The position numbers were made by a program, and so were the translations under genes. Positions 43,305 to 51,871 of a stretch of 64,000 nt of DNA are shown one piece after another. The notes below the pieces were generated by a model. The model was not told the origin of the DNA and made no database searches. It saw nothing but the letters and a program-made list of their open reading frames with translations. Within the stretch, counting starts at the first letter, position 1. Each line of letters starts with the position of its first letter. The stretch is taken from the NCBI RefSeq assembly GCF_020080045.1, contig NZ_CP083452.1, positions 191,001 through 255,000 on the forward strand, given 5' to 3'. Source of the stretch: Comamonas odontotermitis (GTDB lineage Bacteria; Pseudomonadota; Gammaproteobacteria; Burkholderiales; Burkholderiaceae_C).

Positions 43305-43691
43305 ATGCGTCACGGACACGGCCTCCGTAAACTGAACCGCACCTCGTCTCACCGTAAGGCGATGCTGCAAAACATGATGAATTCGCTCATCGAGCACGAA
43401 GCCATCAAGACCACTGTGCCCAAGGCCAAGGAACTGCGCAAGGTGATCGAGCCCATGATCACCCTGGCCAAGGTGGACACCGTTGCCAACCGTCGTCTGG
43501 CGTTTGACCGTCTGCGTGACCGCGACAGCGTCACCAAGCTGTTCAACGTGCTGGGTCCTCGCTCGGCGAACCGTCCTGGCGGCTACACCCGTATCCTGAA
43601 GATGGGTTACCGTGTGGGTGACAACGCTCCTATGGCGTTTGTCGAGCTGGTGGACCGCGCTGAAGAAGCCGGTGAAGCCGCTGCTGAATAA
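43305..43691 (+). CDS. rplQ: 50S ribosomal protein L17
   Basis: 128 residues; [37 protein letters not shown] is the family opening. L17 lies near the peptide exit tunnel. AAAAGGA precedes the ATG. It ends the ribosomal cluster and is followed by a strong terminator. Confidence 0.97.
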   Translation: MRHGHGLRKLNRTSSHRKAMLQNMMNSLIEHEAIKTTVPKAKELRKVIEPMITLAKVDTVANRRLAFDRLRDRDSVTKLFNVLGPRSANRPGGYTRILKMGYRVGDNAPMAFVELVDRAEEAGEAAAE

Positions 43692-43722
43692 GCTTTCGCA
43701 ATTTTTGCAAAGCTGAGGAGAG

Positions 43723-43750
43723 AGCCCACTTCGGTGGGCTTTTTCTTTTT
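43723..43750 (+). terminator. Terminator of the ribosomal protein cluster
   Basis: AGCCCAC pairs with GTGGGCT around a TTCG tetraloop and is followed by TTTTCTTTTT. Nothing else is seen between here and the first tRNA promoter. Confidence 0.93.
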
Positions 43751-43901
43751 GGCTGCTTATATGTGGGTGGTGCAGCGGCTTTCGTGACCTGCAGGAAGAT
43801 GGATTCCTGCTTGGACCCGCTTGGACCGAGGCTTCAGATGCTGCAGTGCAAAATATTTCCAAAATATGGCAATGGACTTCATATCAAGGAAATCGCTGGG
43901 T

Positions 43902-43907
43902 TATAAT
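43902..43907 (+). promoter_or_regulatory. -10 element of the first initiator tRNA
   Basis: Perfect TATAAT only five bases before the mature tRNA 5' end at 43913, so transcription should start at or within a base or two of it. The -35 region is weak (TTCATA near 43878). Confidence 0.6.
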
Positions 43908-43912
43908 TGCGG

Positions 43913-43989
<77 letters not shown>

Positions 43990-43996
43990 GAACACC

Positions 43997-44024
43997 AAAA
44001 GCCAGCTTTTCAGCTGGCTTTTTT
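43997..44024 (+). terminator. Terminator of initiator tRNA copy 1
   Basis: AAAAGCCAGCT pairs with AGCTGGCTTTT around TTTC and runs into TTTT, seven bases after the CCA end. Confidence 0.9.
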
Positions 44025-44165
44025 GTTGTTGCTGCGAGCAGTTCGCCCTCTCTGCAGGCGGTTCGTCATTCCAGCCGGACCTGTCATGGACGCGCTATCA
44101 AAGTTGCAGCTGCGAAAATAATCAGGAAAAGCGCAAGACTCCAGAAATGCCACCCCATATCGCGC

Positions 44166-44171
44166 TATAAT
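44166..44171 (+). promoter_or_regulatory. -10 element of the second initiator tRNA
   Basis: Perfect TATAAT with the same five-base distance (TGCGG) to the mature 5' end as in copy 1. No clear -35 element. Confidence 0.6.
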
Positions 44172-44176
44172 TGCGG

Positions 44177-44253
<77 letters not shown>

Positions 44254-44260
44254 GAACATC

Positions 44261-44288
44261 AAAAGCCAGCTTTCCAGCTGGCTTTTTT
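44261..44288 (+). terminator. Terminator of initiator tRNA copy 2
   Basis: AAAAGCCAGCT pairs with AGCTGGCTTTT around TTCC and continues into TT. It differs from the copy 1 terminator only in the loop. Confidence 0.9.
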
Positions 44289-44355
44289 GTGCCCGCCATT
44301 CAGCAGAGCGCTGGGCACATTGGTAGGCTGAGTTGCTGCCAATGTCATACCGCCG

Positions 44356-44769
44356 TCAGTTGGCATACAGCTGCTTCAGTGACCGGAAGCCCTTGACCTC
44401 AATCGGGTTGCCTGAAGGGTCGTAGAAGAACATCGTCCACTGCTCGCCCGGCTGTCCTTCGAAGCGCACCTGGGGCTCTAGCACGAATTGGGTATGCGCA
44501 TCACGCAGGCGCTGCGCCAATTGCTGCCAATCCTGCAACTCCAGCACCAGACCAAAATGCGGCATGGGCACCAGGTGGTCGCCCACATGGCCGGTGTTGG
44601 TGGTCTCGAACGGCTTGCCGAGATGGCATGAGATCTGATGGCCGAAAAAATCGAAATCCACCCATGTATCGGTACTGCGGCCCTCGGTGCAGCCCAGAGT
44701 GGCGCCGTAGAACTGTCGTGCGGCATTCAGATCGTGGACGTGGAAGGCAAGGTGAAAGAGGCTTTGCAT
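44356..44769 (-). CDS. VOC (glyoxalase/dioxygenase superfamily) protein
   Basis: 137 residues forming one vicinal-oxygen-chelate fold: N-terminal LFHLAFHVHDLNAARQFYGATLGC, VDFDFFGHQISCHLG in the middle and C-terminal MFFYDPSGNPIEVKGF. His-x-Glu metal ligands are plausible (HLAFHV, PIEVKG). Substrate unknown; such proteins range from glyoxalase I to ring-cleaving dioxygenases and antibiotic-binding proteins. ATG at 44769 with AGGTTT upstream; 30 codons of open frame before it show no family similarity. Confidence 0.85.
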   Translation of the reverse strand: MQSLFHLAFHVHDLNAARQFYGATLGCTEGRSTDTWVDFDFFGHQISCHLGKPFETTNTGHVGDHLVPMPHFGLVLELQDWQQLAQRLRDAHTQFVLEPQVRFEGQPGEQWTMFFYDPSGNPIEVKGFRSLKQLYAN

Positions 44770-44874
44770 AGAGGGAAACCTGGATGGAGAAGCGGATAGC
44801 CAGCGGTCAGCCGATCGGATAAGCTGCCACAACGCCTTGGGCGGAAACAGCGGCAACAACAGGAGGCTATTTTC

Positions 44875-45672
44875 ATGGCGACGAGCAGCGATTCATTCAA
44901 TCCTTTTGCACCCGGCTTTGATTTTTTGCAGAAACTGGCCCAGGGCGGAGTGGCAAGCAGCGCCTCGGCATTTCCCCAATGGAGTGACTGGGTGGCCCCG
45001 ACCATGAGCGTGGACGACCTCGAAAAGCGCATTGGCGAGCTCAAAACCGTGTTGTTCTGGCTGGAGCAGAACCAGCGTGCCCTGGCGGCCACGATCCAAG
45101 CGATGGAAGTGCAGAAGATGACACTTTCTGCACTCCAGACGATGAACGTTCCCGTGGAGAACTGGGCCACTTCGGTGGTGCAGAACTGGCAGCAGTTCGC
45201 CAACGGCTCGGGCGCGGAGGCTGCGACGGCCGGGCAGAAGGGCGCCGCACCAAAGGCGCCTGCCGCACAGGAGGTTCCGCCCCTCGCTGCAAAGCCGCCT
45301 GTGGCCGCAAGCGCGCCCCCGGATGCATCCACCAAAAAGGATGGCCCGGGCGTGACTGCCAATGCTTCTGGCGGTACAGGTGCAGATCCCCTGCAGTGGT
45401 GGAGCGCCCTGACCCAGCAGTTTCAGCACATCGCGCAGCAGGCCGTGCAGGATGTGACCCAGCACGCCATGCAGCATGCGGCCACCACGCAGGAAGCGGC
45501 TGCCACGGCGATGGAGGCGATGGGTGCGACAGGTGGCGCAGCCACCAAGGCGAAGGCCAAGAGCCCCGTTGCCAGGAAGCCGGCAGCGAAGGCGCCAGCA
45601 GGCAAGGCTGCGGCGCCATGGGCTCCCGCCAAGCGCGCTGCGGCCAAGAAACCGGTGTCCGGTCGAAAATAG
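44875..45672 (+). CDS. phaM: PHA granule protein PhaM
   Basis: 265 residues matching the PhaM family: a conserved N-terminal segment (FNPFAPGFDFLQKLA, PTMSVDDLEKRIGELKTVLFWLEQNQRALAATIQAMEVQKMTL) and a histone-H1-like C-terminal tail of Lys/Ala/Pro repeats from about residue 222 (KAKAKSPVARKPAAKAPAGK, KRAAAKKPV). In Ralstonia PhaM activates the PHB synthase and tethers granules to the nucleoid through this tail. No phaCAB genes are in the window. The ribosome binding site is AGGAGG. Confidence 0.9.
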   Translation: MATSSDSFNPFAPGFDFLQKLAQGGVASSASAFPQWSDWVAPTMSVDDLEKRIGELKTVLFWLEQNQRALAATIQAMEVQKMTLSALQTMNVPVENWATSVVQNWQQFANGSGAEAATAGQKGAAPKAPAAQEVPPLAAKPPVAASAPPDASTKKDGPGVTANASGGTGADPLQWWSALTQQFQHIAQQAVQDVTQHAMQHAATTQEAAATAMEAMGATGGAATKAKAKSPVARKPAAKAPAGKAAAPWAPAKRAAAKKPVSGRK

Positions 45673-45778
45673 GCACTGGTCTGCGGGCGGGCCACGACCG
45701 CAGTTCCGTTTTGCGGCGACCCCGAAGCGGTCATGGCTGACACCGCCATGGTGCCGGCCGGACCGTAGAATGATCCGC

Positions 45779-47071
45779 ATGAAACGGTTTCCCTATGGTC
45801 ACGCCACCCACCCCGATTGGCGCATGGCCGTCTCGCTGGTGGTGGCACAGATACGCGGTCGCATGGCGCAGAGCGGCTATGCCCGCAATCCCAGCCTGGG
45901 GGTTGCATATTTCAGTGACGCCTTTGCCAGCCACGCCGAGGCGTTGCTCGAAGCCTTGCAGGATGAATTCCCCGAAGTGAGCGACTGGTCGGGCGCCGTG
46001 GGGGCTGGCGTCATGGCGACGCGTGCGGAATACCTGACCGAGCCTGCACTGGCCGTGATGCTGCTGGATCTACCGCGCCACGCGTATCGAGTGTTTTCCG
46101 GCATTGCGCCCTTGCGCTCGGAGGGGGGCGTTCCTCACGGCGCTTCTGCCGCGCTTTTCAGCACGTGGCAACAGGCGCTGGTACATGCAGATGCCAACCT
46201 GCATGATTTGCCAGATCTGCTGCAGGAACTGGCTGCCCGCACCGGGGCTGGTCAATTGCTGGGCGGGTTGTGCTCCGGCTCGGCGCCCCCCTTGCAACTG
46301 GCGTGGAGCAAAGCGCTGGAGCCCCGGCACAGCGGCGTGTTTCATGGCGGGATCTCGGGCCTTGCCTTCGGTGCAGATGCAGCGGCCCTGCAGTCCGTGA
46401 CCCAGGGCTGCCAGCCAATCGGCGGGCGGATGCGCATCACTGCCTTGCAGGACAATGTGCTGCTGTCGCTGGACGGGCGCCCGGCGCTGGAGGTGCTGGA
46501 GGAGATCATGTTGGTGCGCATGGACACCCATCCGGAGCTGGCGACGCGCAAGATGCGCAACATGCAGGTGGCCCTGGAGAATATTGACCACCCTCAAAGC
46601 GTGTACGAAGGACAACTGCCACCGCAGGCACGCGTCTGTTCACTGCTGGGCGTGGATACACGCCGAGGCGGGATCGTGCTGCCCGAATCGGCGCTGGAGC
46701 AGAAGTATCTGCGCTTTTGCCAGCGCAATTGGACCGCCGCTCGCGCCGACCTGTTGCGCATGTGTGCTGAACTGCGTGAATCGCTGGCGCCCGCCAATGG
46801 CCAGCCGCTGTTGGCGGGCGGCTCACAGCTTTCTGTTGAGGCAGAAGGCGTGCCGGAGGCGGTACAGGAGCGTGCCATTGCCGGCGCCATCTATATCAGT
46901 TGCACGGGCCGCGGCGGTGGCTATTTTGGCGCGGAGAACGGCGAACTGGAGCTGTTGCACCATGTGCTGGGCGATATTCCGCTGATCGGCTTTTTCAGCC
47001 AGGGCGAAATCGCTGGCCAGCAACTGCATCGCTACAGTGGTGCGTTGCTGGTGTTCACGCAAGAAGTTTAG
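45779..47071 (+). CDS. FIST domain sensory protein
   Basis: About 430 residues with FIST N (from about residue 30, YFSDAFASHAEALLEALQDEFP) and FIST C (GGRMRITALQDNVLLSLDGRPALEVLEEIM and CTGRGGGYFGAENGELELLHHVLGDIPLIGFFSQGEIAG) domains. The FIST family is thought to sense small ligands such as amino acids and is often joined to signalling domains, but here it stands alone. ATGs at 45770 and 45779 are both in frame; neither has a clear ribosome binding site. Same strand as phaM, 107 bp downstream. Confidence 0.85.
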   Translation: MKRFPYGHATHPDWRMAVSLVVAQIRGRMAQSGYARNPSLGVAYFSDAFASHAEALLEALQDEFPEVSDWSGAVGAGVMATRAEYLTEPALAVMLLDLPRHAYRVFSGIAPLRSEGGVPHGASAALFSTWQQALVHADANLHDLPDLLQELAARTGAGQLLGGLCSGSAPPLQLAWSKALEPRHSGVFHGGISGLAFGADAAALQSVTQGCQPIGGRMRITALQDNVLLSLDGRPALEVLEEIMLVRMDTHPELATRKMRNMQVALENIDHPQSVYEGQLPPQARVCSLLGVDTRRGGIVLPESALEQKYLRFCQRNWTAARADLLRMCAELRESLAPANGQPLLAGGSQLSVEAEGVPEAVQERAIAGAIYISCTGRGGGYFGAENGELELLHHVLGDIPLIGFFSQGEIAGQQLHRYSGALLVFTQEV

Positions 47072-47080
47072 TAAAAATGC

Positions 47081-47124
47081 CTGCTGATCGCTTGAAGGAA
47101 AAGCGCAAGCAGCTATCGTTTTTG
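47081..47124 (+). terminator. Terminator of the FIST gene, dispersed hairpin family
   Basis: CTGCT pairs with AGCAG and CGCTT with AAGCG around GAAGGAA, followed by CTATCGTTTTT. It is the closest relative of the repeat inside the permease gene at 2790-2839. Confidence 0.7.
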
Positions 47125-47157
47125 AAGATAGGGCTTGCAGAGGCAACAGCGCAAGAC

Positions 47158-47910
47158 TCACCGTTCGCCGCCGGTTCCGGTGCGGCGCATGGCGGTGAAC
47201 ACTGACAGCTCCCACCCACGCATCGCCAGCAGCAGGGTATAGCCTTCGCGCTCCTTCTCAGACAGGCGCTGGTCAGTCAAATGCTGCTGGGCAAAGTCCT
47301 GCGCCACCCGTTGCAGCCGCTCCAGAAAGGCAGGGGCCAGGGTGCGGCTGATCGAGCCGTGTACCAGCATCAGGCCTTCGCCCGCCTTGTCGAAGGTACC
47401 AGAGTAGTAATCGTGCAGCGCGTTCTCGCGGAAGTACTCCATCACCGGGCCATGCGGGCGCCAACGGAAGGTCTTGGCCAGCTTGAGGCGATAGCGGTTC
47501 ATTGGCCGCAGCTCGATGATGCCGATGCGGTCCAGCTGTGCCAGGTACTTGATGCCTTCGGCCTCGGTCAGGCGGTAGGTGGCCAGCACCTGCTCCAGCG
47601 TCCACTGGCTGAGCACGCAGATGGCCATCAGCAGCAGCTTCTTGTCGGCAATCACCGCCTGCTCCTGCTGCTGCGTCAGCTCCTTGATCAGCGGCTGGTT
47701 GTCGGCTACCCGGCGCGCAAGGTCAGCAAAGTCCAGCCGCAGCACATGGCAGATGGCATCGATGCGCGACAGCGGCATATCGCCTTTGGCCAGCATGCGC
47801 TTGACGCTCGACTCCGCCATGCCCAGCGCATCGGCCAGGTCGGCATAGGTCATCTGTGCGGCTTTGAGTTCTTTCTTGAGGGCGGTGACCAGGTCAGCAG
47901 TGGTGCTCAT
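47158..47910 (-). CDS. XRE-family transcriptional regulator
   Basis: 250 residues. The N-terminal HTH spans about residues 10-65 (MTYADLADALGMAESSVKRMLAKGDMPLSRIDAICHVL). The remainder is a helical domain of unknown role (QWTLEQVLATYRLTEAEGIKYLAQLDRIGIIELRPMNRYRLK, resembling a second winged-helix-like part). ATG at 47910 (MSTTADLVTALKKEL). It is divergent from the membrane-protein operon at 48015, so it may regulate that operon; inference from position only. Confidence 0.82.
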   Translation of the reverse strand: MSTTADLVTALKKELKAAQMTYADLADALGMAESSVKRMLAKGDMPLSRIDAICHVLRLDFADLARRVADNQPLIKELTQQQEQAVIADKKLLLMAICVLSQWTLEQVLATYRLTEAEGIKYLAQLDRIGIIELRPMNRYRLKLAKTFRWRPHGPVMEYFRENALHDYYSGTFDKAGEGLMLVHGSISRTLAPAFLERLQRVAQDFAQQHLTDQRLSEKEREGYTLLLAMRGWELSVFTAMRRTGTGGER

Positions 47911-48014
47911 GGATTTTGCGAAATAGTATCGAAAATTGCTACTCTGGGCGCCATCATAGGCGATCACTGCATGAATTCGAGACGCCGTGATGGCACCTCG
48001 CCACAGTGGCGGCC

Positions 48015-48884
48015 ATGACCGATACATCCATGCCTTCACCCCTCTTGTATCGCGTGACACCTGCCGAATGGCTGCTGTACGCGAGCTACGCCGCTTTGCT
48101 GGCGCTGGCCTGCCTCGGCCCCTATGTGCCACAAGCTGCGCACTACCATGATTTTGCGGACCAGCGCGCGCTATGGGGCCTGCGCAACGCGCTGGACGTG
48201 CTCAGCAATTTGCCGTTTGCGCTCATTGGTGTCCTGGGCCTGTGGCGCGGCGTGTGGCAGGCGCCGGCTGCGGTGCGTGCCGACAGCGCGCCCCCCTGGC
48301 TGGCCCTGGTGTTTGGCGGCCTGCTGCTCACTGCGGCTGGCTCCAGCTATTACCACCTGATGCCTGATGACTGGCGCGTGTTCTGGGATCGCCTGGGCAT
48401 GGTGCCCGTGTTTGCCGGTGTGCTGGCCCTGGCGCTGCAGTCGGTGCTTTCACGGCGTGCGGCTGTGGTGACGGCCGTGCTGGTGTTGGCGCTTGGGCCG
48501 CTGTCGCTGTGGGTATGGCTGCAAACCGGCCAGTTGCTGCCCTGGGCGGTGCTGCAGGGAGCAGGCATGGTGCTGCTGCTGGCGGTGGCGCTGTGGCAAC
48601 GTTTCTCTGCCGTCAATGCGCGGGCCGCTGAAGGGCAATTGTTGTGGCCATGGGGGGCTGTTGTGGCCTGGTATGCGCTGGCCAAGGTGCTGGAGTTGGG
48701 CGATTCCTTTGTCTGGAGCATCAGCCACCATTGGGTGGGCGGCCATGCGTTGAAGCATGTAGCGGCAGCGCTGGCACTGGTGCCGCTTTTGATAATGGTG
48801 CGGCGTGTGCGCAACGCAGAGCGCCTGCCTGCGTCTGCCGCAGGCACAATCAGGCCCACGCTGGTGCAAGGGCCTCAGCCATGA
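48015..48884 (+). CDS. CREST/alkaline-ceramidase-like membrane protein
   Basis: 289 residues with about seven hydrophobic helices. It resembles the alkaline ceramidase/CREST hydrolases: NALDVLSNLPFALIGVLGLWRG, then GSSYYHLMPDDWRVFWDRLGMVP (a Ser/His/Asp cluster) and a late helix with GGHALKHVAAALAL holding H-x3-H. These positions match the metal-dependent amide-hydrolase ligands of the superfamily. Substrate unknown, probably a lipid amide. The first gene of a three-gene operon; GTG nine bases upstream is an alternative start. Confidence 0.75.
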   Translation: MTDTSMPSPLLYRVTPAEWLLYASYAALLALACLGPYVPQAAHYHDFADQRALWGLRNALDVLSNLPFALIGVLGLWRGVWQAPAAVRADSAPPWLALVFGGLLLTAAGSSYYHLMPDDWRVFWDRLGMVPVFAGVLALALQSVLSRRAAVVTAVLVLALGPLSLWVWLQTGQLLPWAVLQGAGMVLLLAVALWQRFSAVNARAAEGQLLWPWGAVVAWYALAKVLELGDSFVWSISHHWVGGHALKHVAAALALVPLLIMVRRVRNAERLPASAAGTIRPTLVQGPQP

Positions 48885-50845
48885 TCAAAACCACCAGCCA
48901 GGAGACCCCGGAAATGAGCCGTCAGGAAACAAGCGCCGCTGCGGATGCGCCCGCCCACCCCAATCAGTTTGCCTTGTTGGGCCAACGCCGCTTTGCGCCA
49001 TTTTTCTGGACCCAGTTTGCCGGCGCGGCCAATGACAACCTGTTCAAGTTCGCCTTCACGGTGATGGTCACCTACCAGTTGCAGGTGGCATGGATGCCAC
49101 CCTCCATGGCGGGCCTGGTGATTGGCGCCTTGTTCATTTTGCCGTTTTTGTTGCTGTCGGCCACCTCGGGGCAGCTCACCGACAAGTTTCCCAAGCACCG
49201 GATGATCCGCTTTGTGAAGGATCTGGAAATCGGCATCATGCTGATTGCAGGTATCGGCTTCTGGATCGAGAGCCCGGTGATCCTGCTGGCCTGCGTGTTC
49301 CTGATGGGGGTGCATTCCACCTTGTTCGGCCCGGTCAAATACGCCTACCTGCCCCAGGTGCTGCGCGATGACGAGTTGACGGGCGGCAATGGCATGGTCG
49401 AGATGGGTACCTTTGTCGCCATTTTGCTGGGCAATGTGGTGGGCGGTCTGCTGGTGGCGCTGCCTCAGATCGGGCACGCATCGGTCGCTGTTGCCTGCAT
49501 CGCCTTGGCGCTGGTGGGTCGTCTGATGGCCCAGGGCGTGCCGGTGGCGGCCGCCACCGATCCAGGCCTGCAGATCAACTGGAACCCGCTGACCGAGACC
49601 TGGCGCAATCTCAAACTGGCCAAGAGCAATGTCGTGGTGTTCCGCTCGCTGCTGGGCATCAGCTGGATGTGGTTCTTCGGTGCCGTGTTCCTGAGCCAAT
49701 TTCCCAGTTTTGCCAAGGAAGTGCTGCACGGCAACGAACATGTGGCATCGCTGCTGCTGGTGGTGTTTTCCATCGGCATCGGCATCGGTTCTCTGCTGTG
49801 CGAGGTGATGTCGCGCCGCCAGGTGGAAATCGGCCTCGTGCCCATGGGGGCCATCGGCATGAGCGTATTTGCAATCGACCTCTACTTTGCTTCGCGCAGC
49901 CTGCCCGCGGCGCCGCTGATGGATGTGGGGGCCTTCATCTCGCAGCCGGCCCATTGGCGGGTGATGGCCGATCTGCTGCTGCTGTCGCTGTTTGCGGGTC
50001 TCTACAGTGTTCCCATGTATGCGCTCATCCAGATGCGCAGCCAGCCTACGCACCGTGCCCGCATCATCGCGGCCAACAATATTCTCAATGCGCTGTTCAT
50101 GATTGCCAGCTCCGTCAGCGCGGGCGCATTGCTGGGAGCGGGTTTCAGCGTGCCACAGATATTTTTGATGACCGGCATCGCCAATGCCATCGTGGCGGGA
50201 TATATCTTCTTCCTGGTGCCGGAATACCTGCTGCGCTGCGTGGCCTGGGTGGCCACGCACCTGGTCTACCGGTTCAGGGTGGCGGGCGCGCACCACATTC
50301 CCACGGACGGACCGGCGCTGCTCACCTGCAACCATGTGAGCTTTGTGGACCCGATCCTGCTGATGGCAGCGAGCCCGCGTCCCATCCATTTCGTGATGGA
50401 TTACCGCATCTTCCGCACTCCGCTGCTGGGCTGGTTGTTCCGCCTGTGCAAGGCCATTCCGATCGCGCCGCAGAAGGAAGACCCCGCCGTGTACGAAGCA
50501 GCCTTTGCCCGCGCCGCCCAGGTGTTGCGTGAAGGCGACCTGTTGGCTATCTTCCCCGAAGGGGCGATTACCCGTGACGGCCAGTTGCAGGAGTTCAAGG
50601 GCGGCATGATGAAGATTCTGGAACAGGCGAAGGCCGATGGCCTGCAGGTTCCGGTGGTGCCGATGGCGCTGTCGAATCTGTGGGGTTCGTACTTCAGCCG
50701 GGTGGAGCCGAAGGGCGCCATGACCCGGCCTTTCCGCCGTGGCCTGTTCAACCGGGTGACGCTGCGCGTCGGCGAGCCCTTGCCGCCCGAACAGTGCCAG
50801 CCAGCGCGTCTGCAGGAGCGCGTGCGAAGCCTGCTGGACCAATGA
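48881..50845 (+). CDS. MFS lysophospholipid transporter-acyltransferase fusion (LplT-PlsC)
   Basis: 654 residues. Residues 40-430 are an MFS permease of the LplT class (RFAPFFWTQFAGAANDNLFKFAFTVM). Residues about 455-650 are a PlsC-type acyltransferase with the catalytic NHVSFVD (H-x4-D) and the glycerol-phosphate binding IFPEGAITRDGQLQEFKGG. In E. coli LplT flips lysophospholipid inward and Aas reacylates it. Here the acyltransferase is fused, but the acyl-ACP synthetase part found in longer fusions is missing. It should rescue lysophospholipids or make phosphatidic acid. Its ATG overlaps the upstream stop by four bases; an ATG at 48914 is an alternative. Confidence 0.9.
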   Translation: MIKTTSQETPEMSRQETSAAADAPAHPNQFALLGQRRFAPFFWTQFAGAANDNLFKFAFTVMVTYQLQVAWMPPSMAGLVIGALFILPFLLLSATSGQLTDKFPKHRMIRFVKDLEIGIMLIAGIGFWIESPVILLACVFLMGVHSTLFGPVKYAYLPQVLRDDELTGGNGMVEMGTFVAILLGNVVGGLLVALPQIGHASVAVACIALALVGRLMAQGVPVAAATDPGLQINWNPLTETWRNLKLAKSNVVVFRSLLGISWMWFFGAVFLSQFPSFAKEVLHGNEHVASLLLVVFSIGIGIGSLLCEVMSRRQVEIGLVPMGAIGMSVFAIDLYFASRSLPAAPLMDVGAFISQPAHWRVMADLLLLSLFAGLYSVPMYALIQMRSQPTHRARIIAANNILNALFMIASSVSAGALLGAGFSVPQIFLMTGIANAIVAGYIFFLVPEYLLRCVAWVATHLVYRFRVAGAHHIPTDGPALLTCNHVSFVDPILLMAASPRPIHFVMDYRIFRTPLLGWLFRLCKAIPIAPQKEDPAVYEAAFARAAQVLREGDLLAIFPEGAITRDGQLQEFKGGMMKILEQAKADGLQVPVVPMALSNLWGSYFSRVEPKGAMTRPFRRGLFNRVTLRVGEPLPPEQCQPARLQERVRSLLDQ

Positions 50846-51363
50846 GCGCCGGCGCGGCTGCCTTGACCGATGCGCAGGCCACCGAGCGCATCCTGCAGTT
50901 TCTGCGGCAGATCGGTCTGGAGGTACGCGAGGAGCTTCTGCCCGGCGACTGCTTTCTGCCAGGCATTCGCATTGTGCAAGGCGGGCTGGTGGTGGATCGG
51001 CTGCAACTGCGCTGGCCTGGTGACCTGTTGCACGAAGCGGGGCATCTGGCGGTGGTGCCTGCCGCCTTGCGGCCTCGTATGGACGACGCCCTGGCGCAGC
51101 TACCCGTCATCGAGCATGGCGGAGAGACCGAGGCCACCGCGTGGGCCTGGGCGGCACTCACGCACCTTCAACTGCCGTCACAGGTGCTGTTCCATGAAGG
51201 CGGTTACCGTGGCCATGCCACTGGCCTGCGCATCAATTTTGAGATGGGTATCTATCTAGGGGCATCGGGCCTCGTGCATGCGGGTCTCGCCTGGTTGCCG
51301 GGCCCGGATCTGGCGGTTGGTGCACCCATTTATCCGCGTCTGCGGCAATGGCTCAGGGACTGA
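50842..51363 (+). CDS. HEAGH-motif putative metalloprotein
   Basis: 173 residues, translationally coupled (ATGA) to the LplT-PlsC gene. The motif HEAGH at residues 64-68 (DLLHEAGHLAVVP) is the zinc-binding HExxH of metallopeptidases; a later acidic helix (ETEATAWAWAALTHL) could give the third ligand. No signal peptide. Not assigned to a named family by me. The operon suggests a role tied to lipid or envelope maintenance, but this is context only. Confidence 0.7.
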   Translation: MSAGAAALTDAQATERILQFLRQIGLEVREELLPGDCFLPGIRIVQGGLVVDRLQLRWPGDLLHEAGHLAVVPAALRPRMDDALAQLPVIEHGGETEATAWAWAALTHLQLPSQVLFHEGGYRGHATGLRINFEMGIYLGASGLVHAGLAWLPGPDLAVGAPIYPRLRQWLRD

Positions 51364-51439
51364 TGCTGCTTTGGGATAATGGGCCCATCTGCAACGCAGC
51401 CCGCCAAGGCGCTTCAATGCCTGGCTGCTGCTAGAAGGA

Positions 51440-51739
51440 ATGGAGAAGATTTTGATCGCTCGCTTTGCAAAAGGCACTGCTGCGCTGCTGGCGTTTGCGG
51501 CGCTGGCAGCCTGTACCAGCACGTCCGGCCTCAAGCCTCTGGAGGACCCCAACGAGAAAAAGCAGGAGTCGTACGCCACCACATACAAGGGCCCGCGCAG
51601 CCCGGCTTCGGCCTACTGCGTGCAGATGGGGGGCTCCCTGGTCGACACCCCCAAGGGCAAGAACACCTTGTGCCGCTGGCCGGATGGCAAGGAAATGGAC
51701 CCGTGGGATCTGTTCTGGCGTGACAACCCGCTGAATTGA
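51440..51739 (+). CDS. Small lipoprotein, DUF333-like
   Basis: 99 residues with a lipoprotein signal: basic start, hydrophobic LLAFAALAAC with the lipobox cysteine near residue 25. The mature part YCVQMGGSLVDTPKGKNTLCRWPDGKEMDPWDLFWRDN matches the DUF333 (YoaF-like) pattern with two cysteines. Probably an outer-membrane-anchored protein of unknown role. AAGGA touches the ATG at 51440; a TTG at 51452 has better spacing from GGAG and may be the true start. Confidence 0.8.
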   Translation: MEKILIARFAKGTAALLAFAALAACTSTSGLKPLEDPNEKKQESYATTYKGPRSPASAYCVQMGGSLVDTPKGKNTLCRWPDGKEMDPWDLFWRDNPLN

Positions 51740-51804
51740 GCTTGCTGCAAATCCCAGGCTCGCTGCAGCTAGCCTGGATTCGGGGTGCTCAACGATATAA
51801 AAAT

Positions 51805-51848
51805 AATAGCTGCCAGCGCTGAATAGTAAAGCGCTGGCAGCTATTTTT
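51805..51848. terminator. Bidirectional terminator, AATAGCTG-type hairpin
   Basis: AATAGCTGCCAGCGCT pairs with AGCGCTGGCAGCTATT (16 bp) around GAATAGTAA, followed by TTTG on the plus strand and by TATTTTTAT on the minus strand. It sits between convergent genes. Confidence 0.9.
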
Positions 51849-51871
51849 GTTTGAACAGGACTTGCCCGGGC

